DNA of 64,000 nt from the NCBI GenBank assembly GCA_039818165.1, contig JBCBUL010000001.1:1-64000 (forward strand). The letters are read 5' to 3'. Position numbers and translations under genes: made by a program. The notes beneath the pieces are model-generated. The model ran no database searches. It worked only from the letters and a program-made list of their open reading frames with translations, and was not told the DNA's origin. Source of the stretch: UBA5336 sp039818165. Lineage in GTDB: Bacteria > Pseudomonadota > Alphaproteobacteria > Caulobacterales > Hyphomonadaceae. This document shows positions 1 to 8,354 of this stretch, one piece after another (positions within the stretch are counted from its first letter, which is position 1; every line of letters starts with the position of its first letter).

Positions 1-75
1 CTCACCCCGCGCGAGGCGAACCTCCACCTCACGCAGCTTCGCAATAATCTCTTCAGGCTTCGATCTCTTGCCCAT
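1..75 (-). CDS. IS3-family transposase OrfA, N-terminal 25 codons (runs off window)
   Basis: The reverse strand from 75 reads ATG followed by 24 sense codons to the window edge, giving MGKRSKPEEIIAKLREVEVR and five more residues. This is the stereotyped start of IS3-family OrfA proteins: a basic N-terminus, then a helix with the pattern PEEIIAKLREVE leading into the helix-turn-helix. A GGAG ribosome site lies about 10 bases upstream. In this family OrfA binds the element ends and is normally joined to OrfB by a -1 frameshift to make the DDE transposase; the rest lies outside the window. The fragment is too short to be an ordinary ORF call, so the identification depends on the motif and on the adjoining IS terminus. 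Confidence 0.7.
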   Translation of the reverse strand, partial: MGKRSKPEEIIAKLREVEVRLARGE

Positions 76-141
76 GTTTCAGCTCCATATCTGAAGCCGG
101 AACTAACTCAAACAATGGACCACTTTCCGGGAGGCAGACCA
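1..141 (-). mobile_element. IS3-family insertion sequence, left end (partial)
   Basis: On the minus strand the segment from 141 downward begins TGGTCTGCCTCCCGGAAAGT, a typical IS3-family terminal inverted repeat that starts with TG. A short leader, a ribosome site (GGAG, about 80-90) and the first codons of an OrfA transposase follow. The element runs off the window at base 1, so its second end, direct repeats and OrfB are not visible. The boundary is placed at 141 because the upstream nitrilase reading frame loses family similarity exactly where this terminus begins. The family assignment rests on the terminus and the OrfA start; the subgroup cannot be decided. Confidence 0.75.
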
Positions 142-452
142 CTGTTGACGACATATAGACTATTGTGGGGTTTGTGACCGCCCGACAGGGGATGGGCTGA
201 CCCAAAAACAACCCAGATAGCATTTCTGCGAGCACATTCAGTAATGCCGATGGCGGACTGTCTCAGGCCTGCCCAGTCGTATTCGGAATAGTCTTCCAGA
301 TCACTCCCCGCATAGCCGGAGAGACACGCTTCGGGAAAGTGGACCAATTGCGCGCCTTGGGCCGTGGCTTCAGCAATTTGGCCACTCATTCGATGAGCGT
401 TCAGTCGAAAGTCACCAGTTGTGGAAAACTGGGAAATCGCGATCCTGATCAC
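142..452 (-). pseudogene. Carbon-nitrogen hydrolase (nitrilase family), truncated by IS insertion
   Basis: The frame read leftward from a GTG at 452 (or an ATG at 494) gives the N-terminus of a nitrilase-superfamily amidohydrolase: a short strand IRIAISQF, a helix with AHRMSGQIAEA, then HFPEACLSGY, which carries the catalytic Glu of the family's Glu-Lys-Cys triad. It continues to NSLYVVNS and stops matching at 142, where the IS3 terminus begins; the remaining codons come from the insertion sequence. Family members are about 260-300 residues, so roughly the last two thirds, including the Lys and Cys, are gone or on the far side of the element. The fragment should be inactive. The original substrate cannot be told. 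Confidence 0.75.
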
Positions 453-615
453 TATCGGCTCCAGTAGATTTATTCCGTTGAGCTGTCTTATCACCGATGC
501 ACAAATGACGTGCTAGCTCAGAATTGCGTTGGACACATCAGAATAACCCTAATCCAGATTGGGCGAACTCTTGGGAGGAAGGATTCTGAAACTCGAAAGC
601 GCTCTAGCAAGGAAC

Positions 616-1149
616 ATGATCTTGGCCGTTGCGGTGATGGGCTGGGCTTGGACGGGCAGCGCGAACGCGTCGCCCAATGGCTGTCCAAGCACACTTTTTG
701 ACGTGGATGACCTCCTGGAGTTCAAGGAGCGCCATGGCGACGCGTACACCGCAGCGGAAACATACTACTTAGTTAAGCGCGACTTTGGGTCAGCGCTCTC
801 CATGCTGGATACGCTTTTGGCTCAAGACGATCTCAACGACTATGGTAGAAGCAGTATCCTCAGACTAATAGCGGCAATCCACCTTGAGCAGGGCAGAGTT
901 GAACTCGCCGCACAAGCATTGGAGCAAGCACTTAGACTAGGTGCCATTAAGCCGATCCAACGGCAATTGTTGCCTTTTGGTTCCGCCGTACGCCTGTTTC
1001 GCGAAATGGAAGACACGGAAGGTGAAGCGAGAATTATTCGTCTTTGGACGGTATGCGGCGGCGAGGAGAGCGACCTGCTCGATTGGTTGAACAACTGTGG
1101 CAGTGATCTCCACTCCATTTGCCTTGGCGATATCTCTGGCATCGATTGA
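616..1149 (+). CDS. Exported TPR-like hypothetical protein
   Basis: The product is about 177 residues, with a hydrophobic N-terminal stretch and an Ala-X-Ala site (SANASP), so it is probably exported to the periplasm. Residues about 60-120 form a helical pair resembling a tetratricopeptide repeat (LDTLLAQDDLNDYGRSSILR, then HLEQGRVELAAQALEQALRLG), the kind of scaffold that binds partner proteins. Four cysteines near the C-terminus may form disulphides. I chose ATG 616, with AAGGA just upstream, over an in-frame TTG at 559 that lacks a ribosome site; the longer form would add basic residues before the hydrophobic stretch. The gene lies alone next to the IS scar. The function is unknown, and TPR assignment is by pattern only. 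Confidence 0.6.
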   Translation: MILAVAVMGWAWTGSANASPNGCPSTLFDVDDLLEFKERHGDAYTAAETYYLVKRDFGSALSMLDTLLAQDDLNDYGRSSILRLIAAIHLEQGRVELAAQALEQALRLGAIKPIQRQLLPFGSAVRLFREMEDTEGEARIIRLWTVCGGEESDLLDWLNNCGSDLHSICLGDISGID

Positions 1150-1424
1150 GCCGTCACATCTGCAAACAGTACAATTTTGATCGCGGAGTGATGTCGCTGA
1201 TTCAGCAGGGCGTCAGCTTCTGTTTGGCTAGAAGGTCTCAACGCCGCGCTGCTGGAGACGGGTTCGCATTAGACTGACAGCACCGCCATTTTTTGCCTTG
1301 AGCGTAAGTGCTTTGCCCACGTGACAACAGCGCATGGCGCGCGGCACTACAATTGCGTCTTGGAAGACGTGTGCGATCTCCCTATCAGGGGTGGCGAGAT
1401 TACGCATGCGGGCGGCGCACCTGT
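1150..1424. other. Intergenic region before the symporter gene
   Basis: I see no supported gene in this stretch. A minus-strand frame here (about 75 codons) resembles no family I know and overlaps the operator region, so it was not called. The stretch is likely the distal promoter region for the symporter gene. Confidence 0.4.
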
Positions 1425-1438
1425 TGACAACGTTATCA
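1425..1438 (+). promoter_or_regulatory. Candidate LacI-family operator before the symporter gene
   Basis: TGACAACGTTATCA is a 14-base near-palindrome with the central CG typical of LacI-family operators; the halves TGACAAC and GTTATCA differ from perfect symmetry at one position. With the preceding T it holds the 12-mer TTGACAACGTWA that recurs at 8267, 8301 and 16391. TTGACA also fits a -35 hexamer, so a bound repressor could block RNA polymerase. It lies about 50 bases before the symporter start. Confidence 0.65.
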
Positions 1439-1483
1439 GAAGCGCTCTTCTGCATCTAAAAGAATGTCCGGGGAGGGACTGTC

Positions 1484-3181
1484 ATGGCTTTGAGTCTGGT
1501 CGATCTGGTGATCGTCGCCATTTACGCCGTTGCGCTTTTCGCAATTGCCCAGCTTGTTTCGAGAGAACCTGCGGGTGAAGCTAAGAACACGGAAGACTAC
1601 TTTCTGGCCGGGAAAGCCCTTCCCTGGTGGGCCATCGGCGCTTCTCTGATCGCAGCGAACATCTCGGCCGAGCAGATCATTGGTCAATCTGGCCAAGGCT
1701 TCGTGGTTGGCCTGGCCATTGCTGCGTATGAATGGCAAGCCGCCCTCGTCCTTGTGATCGTGGCGGCGTTCTTTCTGCCGATCTTCTTGAAACGCGGCAT
1801 CTACACAATGCCGCAATTCCTCGAGACCCGGTTTGGCGACAGCGTCAAAACGATCATGGCGCTGTTCTGGATCTTCCTGTTCACGGCCGTGAACCTCACC
1901 ACGGTTCTCTATGGCGGCGCTCTGGCGATCAAGGCCGTGACCGGACTTGGCGTGTTCACCGGCATGGCCATGCTGGCGACTTTCGCGCTGCTTTATTCGC
2001 TCTATGGTGGCCTCAAAGCCGTGGCGCTGACCGACATCATCCAGGTCGTGATCCTGATCCTTGGCGGCTTTGCGATTACGATCATCGTGCTTGGCTTGGT
2101 TGGCGATGGCGCCGGACCGGTTGCCGGGCTCTCAACCCTGATGGCCGAGGTGCCAGGGCATTTCGAGATGATCCTGTCCCGCGATCACCCGAATTACGGA
2201 AGCTTGCCTGGAATTTGGACCCTGCTTGGCGGGCTGTGGGTGCTCCATTTCTCTTATTGGGGGTTCAACCAGTACATCATCCAGCGTGCGCTTGGCGCGG
2301 AAAGCCTCGCAGAGGCCCAGAAGGGTCTGGCCTTTGCGGCCATGTTGAAATTCCTGATCCCTCTGATCGTGGTTATTCCGGGCATCGCCGCGCTCTGGCT
2401 GGCGGCAAATGGCATGGCGGGCCTCGCCCAGGAGCAATTGGCCGCCGAATCTGACAGCACCTATGGCGCGCTCATGGCGCTGATGCCAACGGGTATTCGC
2501 GGACTGATCTTCGCGGCCCTGATCGCAGCCATCGTGTCGTCGCTGGCCTCGATGATCAACTCGATCTCGACGATCTTCACCATGGACATCTACCGGGACT
2601 ATATCGCCCGGGACCGGAGCGAGAGCCACTATGTGTTCGCGGGCCGTATTACCGCATTTGTTGCCATGATCATCGCCCTGGCCCTGGCGATCCCTCTGCT
2701 AGGCGGTGGAACGTCCATCTTCCAGGCGATTCAGGAGTATACGGGCTTTGTTGCCCCGGGGATCGTGGCGGTCTTCCTGCTAGGCTTCTTCTGGAAACGC
2801 GCAAACACGCCGGGGGCATTTGCCTTGCTCATTGGCTCGGTTGGGCTGTCGGCCCTGTTTTATTTGAGTGCACAGAACCCTGAAATTGCCACCGAAGCCT
2901 CACGGGTTCCGGCCATTGGCGCGGCCATGGGGGCGGTGTTCAATCCGGTGATCGGCCTGGCGGACTTCAACGTTATCAATATGCCATTCGTGGTGCGGAT
3001 CTGGTTCATCTTCCTGCTCTGCCTGGTGATCGGCGCCGTGGTGAGCTTGTTGACGCCGCCGCCGCGCGAAGATCAGCCGGTTGATCTGTCTGGTATCGGG
3101 TTTGGCACAACCACCGGCTTCAAGGTGAGCGCGGGCGTTGTGGTGGCGATCCTGGCGGGGCTCTACGCCCTGTTCTGGTAG
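1484..3181 (+). CDS. Sodium:solute symporter (SSS/SLC5 family), probable sugar transporter
   Basis: This 565-residue inner-membrane protein has the hydrophobic pattern of about 14 membrane helices of the SSS family, which couples solute uptake to the sodium gradient. Family features visible are the N-terminal EDYFLAGKALPWWAIGASL, the early helix AANISAEQIIGQSGQGF, and the central MINSISTIFTMDIYRDYI. The N-terminus resembles the SGLT-like sugar branch rather than proline or pantothenate carriers. The start is preceded by GGGGAGGGA. The gluconokinase gene follows after 12 bases, and a candidate LacI operator lies upstream. Substrate is inferred from context: glucose or a glucoside released by the neighbouring hydrolases. 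Confidence 0.85.
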   Translation: MALSLVDLVIVAIYAVALFAIAQLVSREPAGEAKNTEDYFLAGKALPWWAIGASLIAANISAEQIIGQSGQGFVVGLAIAAYEWQAALVLVIVAAFFLPIFLKRGIYTMPQFLETRFGDSVKTIMALFWIFLFTAVNLTTVLYGGALAIKAVTGLGVFTGMAMLATFALLYSLYGGLKAVALTDIIQVVILILGGFAITIIVLGLVGDGAGPVAGLSTLMAEVPGHFEMILSRDHPNYGSLPGIWTLLGGLWVLHFSYWGFNQYIIQRALGAESLAEAQKGLAFAAMLKFLIPLIVVIPGIAALWLAANGMAGLAQEQLAAESDSTYGALMALMPTGIRGLIFAALIAAIVSSLASMINSISTIFTMDIYRDYIARDRSESHYVFAGRITAFVAMIIALALAIPLLGGGTSIFQAIQEYTGFVAPGIVAVFLLGFFWKRANTPGAFALLIGSVGLSALFYLSAQNPEIATEASRVPAIGAAMGAVFNPVIGLADFNVINMPFVVRIWFIFLLCLVIGAVVSLLTPPPREDQPVDLSGIGFGTTTGFKVSAGVVVAILAGLYALFW

Positions 3182-3193
3182 TCCGGCCGGTCG

Positions 3194-3685
3194 ATGAAGT
3201 CGCTCATTGTCATCATGGGCGTGTCTGGCGTGGGTAAGACCACAGTCGGGCGCGCCTTGGCGACTGGAAAGGGGTGGCCTTTTATCGAGGGGGACGACCA
3301 CCACCCGGCGGCAAACATCCAGAAGATGAAAAGCGGCATTCCGTTGGACGATGCCGATCGCCTCCCCTGGGTCGCCAGCATCCTCGATTATGTGACGACC
3401 CTAGAGGATGATGTTGCGGTGCTGGCGTGCTCCGCGCTCACACCCGTGGTGCAGGAGGCGCTTCGATCGACGAATGCCCGGCGTGTCATCTATTGTTGCC
3501 TGGTGGCGGACGCCCCAACCCTGTCGCGTAGGATGCAGACACGATCGCATTTTATGCCGCCTGCGCTTCTGACCAGTCAGCTTGATGCGCTCTCGGCGCC
3601 GGAAGACGCGCTAAAATTTGACGCCCACCAGGCCGTGGAGACACTGGTGGGCGAAATTGAAAGCGCGCTTGAGGGCCTATACTAG
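3194..3685 (+). CDS. gntK: Gluconokinase
   Basis: GntK phosphorylates gluconate with ATP to 6-phosphogluconate, the entry point of the Entner-Doudoroff and pentose phosphate routes. The 163-residue protein has the P-loop GVSGVGKT at residues about 9-16. Gluconokinase signatures follow: EGDDHHP, the NIQKMKSGIPL segment, DDADRLPW, the ACSAL motif, and the C-terminal HFMPPALLTSQL. Length is normal for the family. It is 12 bases behind the symporter gene and surely co-transcribed; its stop overlaps the convergent GH3 gene by four bases. Together with the gluconolactonase and GntP-type permease further right, it implies that gluconate is an intermediate of the locus. Confidence 0.9.
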   Translation: MKSLIVIMGVSGVGKTTVGRALATGKGWPFIEGDDHHPAANIQKMKSGIPLDDADRLPWVASILDYVTTLEDDVAVLACSALTPVVQEALRSTNARRVIYCCLVADAPTLSRRMQTRSHFMPPALLTSQLDALSAPEDALKFDAHQAVETLVGEIESALEGLY

Positions 3686-6219
3686 CCCTCGCCGCAATCC
3701 GCCTTGGCATTGGTGTCTTCGGCAATTCGCACATCGGACAGCCCAATGCTTTGCCCCGGGGCGCCCTGAAGTATGAAGGCTTGTTCCAGGTCATCCATGG
3801 GAACGCGTCGCTCGGCGAAGCAGCTTAGCGTCAGACGGTATTCAGTCCAGTCTGGTTGAAGTGTGATGGGGAGGGCCGCTTGGCAGTCGCGCTCTGGATC
3901 GCAGCCCATGCCAACTTTAACCTGTGCGTCGCCAGCAAAGGCCTTGGCGTGGAACACCAGCTCCATGGCGCCGTTCGACTCGCGGGAAAAATCCAGTCCG
4001 TAACCCGCTGAAAGGGCAAATTTAGGCGTATCTGAGTCGAAGGTCACACGAAGGGAGTCTTCCTGCGCTGAGCGATCAGTTGCTGAAATCGACAGCCCGT
4101 CACCGCTATAAGGCAGTGCGCCTATGGGGCTGTCATTGACCATGACCTGCCACGGCGCATTGGCTTCGCCCTGGCTGTAGAACACGCCCCATTCGCCCAT
4201 GGCATCATCGCCGAGGCCGGAGTCTTCGCTGAGGTCGGCAAGGTCGCCTGCATCGGCATAAGACAAGCCGTATCCCAGAGGGAAGAGTGGGTCGTATGCG
4301 TCGTGGTGAGGGTTCAGGACAACCTGGGTGGCGGTCTTAGGCCAGCTGAAGGAGAGGCGTCCGGTGAAATCGAAGCCTGCGTCCGTTTGGAACAGCAGGT
4401 CTGCCACACCGCCGCCTTCGCCGCCGGGTAACCATGCGGCGACAAAGGCGTCACTGTCATTGATCTCCGGGTTGGTCCACATGGGACGACCCGAGAGAAA
4501 GACCGAGACCACCGGAATGCCGCGGTCCTGGTAGGACGCGAGGCGCTCGGTGTCGAAGCCCTCATTCGTATAGTCGAGATGGGGCACATCGCCTTGGAAT
4601 TCGGCGTAGGGATCTTCACCGTAGACGGCGATCACAACGTCAGCGTTTGCCGTCGACTGACCTTCCGGGTCGAAGATCACGGTTCCGCCAGCCCGGGAGA
4701 CCGTGTCCTGAATGCCGCTCAGGATGGACTGTCCATTTGGAAACTCTGAATTCGGATAGCCGCCCCCCTGCCAGGAGAGGGTCCACCCGCCGGCAGTTTT
4801 GGAGATGTCGTCGGCGCCGTCCCCAACCACAAGAACGGTCAGGTTCGACTCCAGCGGCAAGAGCTGGCTCTCATTCTTCAGAAGGACAAGCGACTTGCGG
4901 ACGGCTTCCCGTGCCACGGCGCGATGCTCTGCAGAGCCCAGAAGGCTCTCATTTCCGGCCAGGGGGCGAGCGCTTGGCGTGGGTTCCTCGAAGATTCCGG
5001 ACTGAACTTTTACGCGCAGGATGCGGCGCACGGCATCGTCGAGCCGTTCCATGGAAATCTCGCCGGATTGCACGTGGGCGTAAGTGCTTTCCCAAAGTCC
5101 GCGCCAGCTGTCGGGCGCCATGAACATGTCTACGCCTGCGTTGAGCGATTCCGGGCAATCGGTTGCGGTACATCCAGGTATCAATGCGTGCCCGTTCCAG
5201 TCACCGACCACAAAGCCATTGAAGTTCATGCGGCCCTTGAGCACGTCGGTGAGGAGCTCTTTTTGCCCGTGCATGCGTTCGCCTTGCCAGGCTGAAAAGC
5301 TTGCCATGACAGATTGGGCGCCTGCGGCGACAGCGGTTTGATAGCCGGCCGTGTGGATGTCGCGTAATTCGGCTTCGGAAATGAGGGCGTCACCCTGGTC
5401 GACGCCGTTCTCTGTGGCGCCGTCGCCGACAAAGTGTTTCGCGGAAGGAATGACCTTGTCAGGCCCCATGAAGCCAGCTTCGCCCACATATCCCTGCAAG
5501 CCATAGACAATTCGCTCGCCATAGCTGGCGACGATCTCGGGATCTTCGGAAAAGCCCTCATAGGTGCGGCCCCAACGGTCATTCTGAGGGACAGCGAGGG
5601 TTGGCGCGAAGGTCCAGTCATGACCTGACAAGCGCAGCTCCTTTGCGGTCACAGCCGCGATGCGCTCAATCAGGTCAGGATCATTCGCAGCGCCCAAACC
5701 GATATTGTGTGGGAACACAACCGCGCCGCGCAGATTGGCGTGGCCATGCACTGCGTCGATACCCCAGATAATCGGCACCGCGACTTCAACACCTTCTGGA
5801 TCAACAGAGGCCTGGAAATAGGCATCGGCGGCCTCCAGCCATGTGGCCGCGTCCGCGTATGGGAGCGGGCCGGGGGCCGAATTCCCGCCGCTGAGCACGG
5901 AGCCGAGTCGGTACTGTTTGACCTCTTCCGGCGTCACAGAACCGCTATCGGCCTGGATCACCTGACCGACTTTCTGCTCCAGCGTCAGCTTGGAGAGAAT
6001 CTCCTCGACGCGCGCCTCAACCGCCGGATCCAGGGGCGGTGTTTCGACAGTTGGCCAAAGCTCTGGATTGATTTTTGGCTGCATCGCCACGTCTGCGTCC
6101 GCGCTGACAGGCGCTGGCGTTTCCGCTGAACTGGCGGGCTCCGCGGTCGTGCACGCCGTAAGCCCGGCCGCGATCGTCAGGGCGATGAAAGAGGCGCTGA
6201 TGCGCTTGTAGGTGTTCAT
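3682..6219 (-). CDS. GH3 beta-glucosidase / exo-beta-glucanase lipoprotein
   Basis: This is a roughly 845-residue glycoside hydrolase family 3 enzyme that removes terminal glucose from beta-glucans or cello-oligosaccharides. The N-terminus is a lipoprotein signal (basic MNTYKR, hydrophobic run, lipobox LTAC), so it should be anchored to the cell envelope. The barrel domain shows WGIDAVHGHANLRG, KHFVGDGATENGVDQG and the nucleophile motif VVGDWNGH with Asp near residue 340. The alpha/beta sandwich and a C-terminal beta-rich domain (from about residue 650) follow, as in ExoP/CelD-type exo-glucanases. ATG 6219 is chosen because CGGAG precedes it; an upstream ATG at 6240 overlaps the GH9 stop as ATGA. 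It forms an operon with GH9. Confidence 0.88.
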   Translation of the reverse strand: MNTYKRISASFIALTIAAGLTACTTAEPASSAETPAPVSADADVAMQPKINPELWPTVETPPLDPAVEARVEEILSKLTLEQKVGQVIQADSGSVTPEEVKQYRLGSVLSGGNSAPGPLPYADAATWLEAADAYFQASVDPEGVEVAVPIIWGIDAVHGHANLRGAVVFPHNIGLGAANDPDLIERIAAVTAKELRLSGHDWTFAPTLAVPQNDRWGRTYEGFSEDPEIVASYGERIVYGLQGYVGEAGFMGPDKVIPSAKHFVGDGATENGVDQGDALISEAELRDIHTAGYQTAVAAGAQSVMASFSAWQGERMHGQKELLTDVLKGRMNFNGFVVGDWNGHALIPGCTATDCPESLNAGVDMFMAPDSWRGLWESTYAHVQSGEISMERLDDAVRRILRVKVQSGIFEEPTPSARPLAGNESLLGSAEHRAVAREAVRKSLVLLKNESQLLPLESNLTVLVVGDGADDISKTAGGWTLSWQGGGYPNSEFPNGQSILSGIQDTVSRAGGTVIFDPEGQSTANADVVIAVYGEDPYAEFQGDVPHLDYTNEGFDTERLASYQDRGIPVVSVFLSGRPMWTNPEINDSDAFVAAWLPGGEGGGVADLLFQTDAGFDFTGRLSFSWPKTATQVVLNPHHDAYDPLFPLGYGLSYADAGDLADLSEDSGLGDDAMGEWGVFYSQGEANAPWQVMVNDSPIGALPYSGDGLSISATDRSAQEDSLRVTFDSDTPKFALSAGYGLDFSRESNGAMELVFHAKAFAGDAQVKVGMGCDPERDCQAALPITLQPDWTEYRLTLSCFAERRVPMDDLEQAFILQGAPGQSIGLSDVRIAEDTNAKADCGEG

Positions 6220-6236
6220 TTGGGGACTCCGGAAGG

Positions 6237-8138
6237 TCATGAGCGCGGTGGCGTTGTGTCGAGATAGCTGGTCAACCAGAACAGACTGGAATTCCAATTG
6301 ATCGCAACTTCGTTGAGTGAAAAAGCGGTGTGGTCATCGAGCCAGCAGGTCTGGGGCGCGCATGGCCCGATGACTGCGGTCTCGTAATCGCTGGTGGGGT
6401 ACCCGGCGTTCGGCCCGCCGGACAACGCACCTGGGGCGGCCGGTGGATAGGCAGGGTCGGCGCCTTCCGCCCAAAACCGATGGTGCACATGGCGCACAGA
6501 TTTCGCCCCGTATCCCGCGACGTAGGACTGGTCTAGCGGGTTGCGTCCATGTAGGTAGTCGAGCACGGCGACCATGCCATTGCGATACTTCGCATCGCCC
6601 GTGAGGTCGAAGGCGTACCCAAGGGCCAATCCACGACCCGCCATTGCGCCATTGGAGCCCCAGCCATAGCCCGAGGGCGGATAAGGCGCGCCATATCCGT
6701 CCTGTGCCGCATCATTCAGATAGCGCTCAGCGCTCGCCAGCAGCAATGCTCCGGCACGCTCCCTGTCCGCATCTGAGAATGAGGGCTGCGCTGACAACAT
6801 GGTGGCTGCAGGCAACTGATCGACGTCTGGCCAGGACAGGTCCTTCAGCTGGGACTCACGTGCCCGGACCAGCCAGGCTGCGCCGGGCGTTTGCGCCAGA
6901 TTGGCGAGATAGGAGGCATCGCCCGTTGTCGCGTAAAGCTCTGTGGCAGCCCAGGCAAACTCGTCCGAAACATCGGTGTCTGTATAGGGCCCCCCGCCAT
7001 CAAAGACGTTATAGCTGAAGATGTCGGGATGGCGGAGCGCAGCGTCGTAGCCTCTCGTTGCTGCCTCGAGCGCGCGCGCCGCGAATGCGTCATCAACACC
7101 GCGCCAAAGCCGTGACGCCTGGGCTGCAGCAGCCACCATGTTCAGCGTCGCGGCGGTTGAAGGTGGAATCAAGTGGCGCGTCTCAAGGGCATCTTCAGGC
7201 TTGAGAGGAAGTCCAAGCCAGCGCGCTTCGTGGACCTTGTGATGGACGAGGCCACCGGCATCGACTTCGCTGAGAACAAGCCGTTGTCCGTCCCGCACCG
7301 ATTGGACGCCCTTCGGCAGGGCGAGTCGCGCGCCTTCTGGCACTTGCATGGCCATCAGGAATTCGACTTCCCAGCGCGCCTCGTCCAGTATCTCCGATAC
7401 GCCGTTGCCGTTTTCGGGCAGGGAGACCCGGCCGTCAGCCCATTTCGCGCCGCTTTCGCCGCGGTAAAGAAGCCGCTCAGCCGCATTTTGAAGACGCCAG
7501 GCACTGATGCCGCCATTCACAGCGTATTTTCCGAAGTCGCCCGCGTCATACCAGCCGCCCGTTACATCGAGCGTGTAGCGGCAACCTGGCCATTTCAGAC
7601 CGGTTCTGTCCTCGCCTGTAAAGCACGTAACCGTTTCGCGGGTGTGACCGGCCGCGCGTGCCCATTGCGGTCCGGGTGCATGGGCGGCCTCAACCGGGGT
7701 TCCCGCTCGGTTGAGGTAAAAATACGTCAGCGCATCTTCAGCAACCTGAGTGTAGGGCGCATCACGCACATCGAAGGCGCGGCTGCGCGCTCCGTCGACC
7801 AAAAGCGTGTAGCTTTGGCCGACTGGGAGCGGCGGGCTGATCTCAATCTGGTGTACCGCGTCGCCAGATGCCTCGCTTTTCCCAAACGCACTCGTGATGC
7901 CGGAGCTGACCGTTCGCCCGCTTGCATCTATAACTTGCCAGTCAATCGGCATCTCGGTGTCGCTACGAACAGTAGCGCGCTGGGCGGCGCCGGCTTCAAA
8001 CCCGGTCTGATTCATGAAAATGCTGACCGTGGTCGTGTCAGCGCCAACACTCGGTGCCGCTTGGCATGAGGTCAGGCCAGCGGCCAGAGCAGCCGCACAC
8101 AAAGACCTGCGCCAGCTGAAGAGTTTATCCGGTCTCAA
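6237..8138 (-). CDS. GH9 endoglucanase/cellodextrinase-type lipoprotein
   Basis: The product is about 633 residues of glycoside hydrolase family 9, inverting enzymes that cleave beta-1,4-glucans. An N-terminal immunoglobulin-like domain (residues about 30-120) precedes the helical barrel, as in CelD-type GH9. The catalytic aspartate motif GGWYDAGDFGKYAVNGG is present, as are the signature around LHGRNPLDQSYVAGYG and HVHHRFW and the C-terminal NEVAINWNSSLFWL with the proton-donor Glu. I chose a TTG start at 8138 because GGAGGGAG lies six bases upstream and a clean lipoprotein signal then begins (RPDKLFSWRR, hydrophobic run, LTSC). The longer frame to 8210 has no signal sequence. It is divergent from the TonB receptor and shares its operator region. 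Confidence 0.87.
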   Translation of the reverse strand: MRPDKLFSWRRSLCAAALAAGLTSCQAAPSVGADTTTVSIFMNQTGFEAGAAQRATVRSDTEMPIDWQVIDASGRTVSSGITSAFGKSEASGDAVHQIEISPPLPVGQSYTLLVDGARSRAFDVRDAPYTQVAEDALTYFYLNRAGTPVEAAHAPGPQWARAAGHTRETVTCFTGEDRTGLKWPGCRYTLDVTGGWYDAGDFGKYAVNGGISAWRLQNAAERLLYRGESGAKWADGRVSLPENGNGVSEILDEARWEVEFLMAMQVPEGARLALPKGVQSVRDGQRLVLSEVDAGGLVHHKVHEARWLGLPLKPEDALETRHLIPPSTAATLNMVAAAAQASRLWRGVDDAFAARALEAATRGYDAALRHPDIFSYNVFDGGGPYTDTDVSDEFAWAATELYATTGDASYLANLAQTPGAAWLVRARESQLKDLSWPDVDQLPAATMLSAQPSFSDADRERAGALLLASAERYLNDAAQDGYGAPYPPSGYGWGSNGAMAGRGLALGYAFDLTGDAKYRNGMVAVLDYLHGRNPLDQSYVAGYGAKSVRHVHHRFWAEGADPAYPPAAPGALSGGPNAGYPTSDYETAVIGPCAPQTCWLDDHTAFSLNEVAINWNSSLFWLTSYLDTTPPRS

Positions 8139-8267
8139 GCTTAACTCCCTCCGTGTTTCAAGGGACTCTCGCCCGAAGGCACGCCCCCTTATTATCGACC
8201 CGTGCGCCAAGGTGTGGCTGCAATGCTATGGTGATTGCGAGATAGCCATAAACGGAAAAAACGCTGT

Positions 8268-8281
8268 TGACAACGTAAGAC
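8268..8281 (+). promoter_or_regulatory. Candidate LacI-family operator, GH9/TonB-receptor divergent region, site 1
   Basis: TGACAACGTAAGAC, preceded by T, is one of two copies of the TTGACAACGTWA core in this intergenic region. The second half is weakly palindromic. It lies about 130 bases before the GH9 start on one side and about 75 bases before the receptor start on the other, so it can serve both directions. The two sites are 34 bases apart. Confidence 0.6.
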
Positions 8282-8301
8282 AAACGGGTCTTTGTGGCGA
8301 T

Positions 8302-8315
8302 TGACAACGTTACCA
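8302..8315 (+). promoter_or_regulatory. Candidate LacI-family operator, GH9/TonB-receptor divergent region, site 2
   Basis: TGACAACGTTACCA, preceded by T, repeats the core seen at 1424, 8267 and 16391 and has a partial second half-site (GTTACCA against the ideal GTTGTCA). It lies about 40 bases before the receptor start, where a repressor would cover the promoter; TTGACA may double as its -35 element. Confidence 0.6.
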
Positions 8316-8354
8316 ATGCGCCAACGATGCGTATTGTTTTGGGAGGAAAATCTA

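Noticed and set aside
1228..1455. 75-codon minus-strand frame before the symporter
   Set aside because: No family resemblance, and it covers the operator and promoter region.
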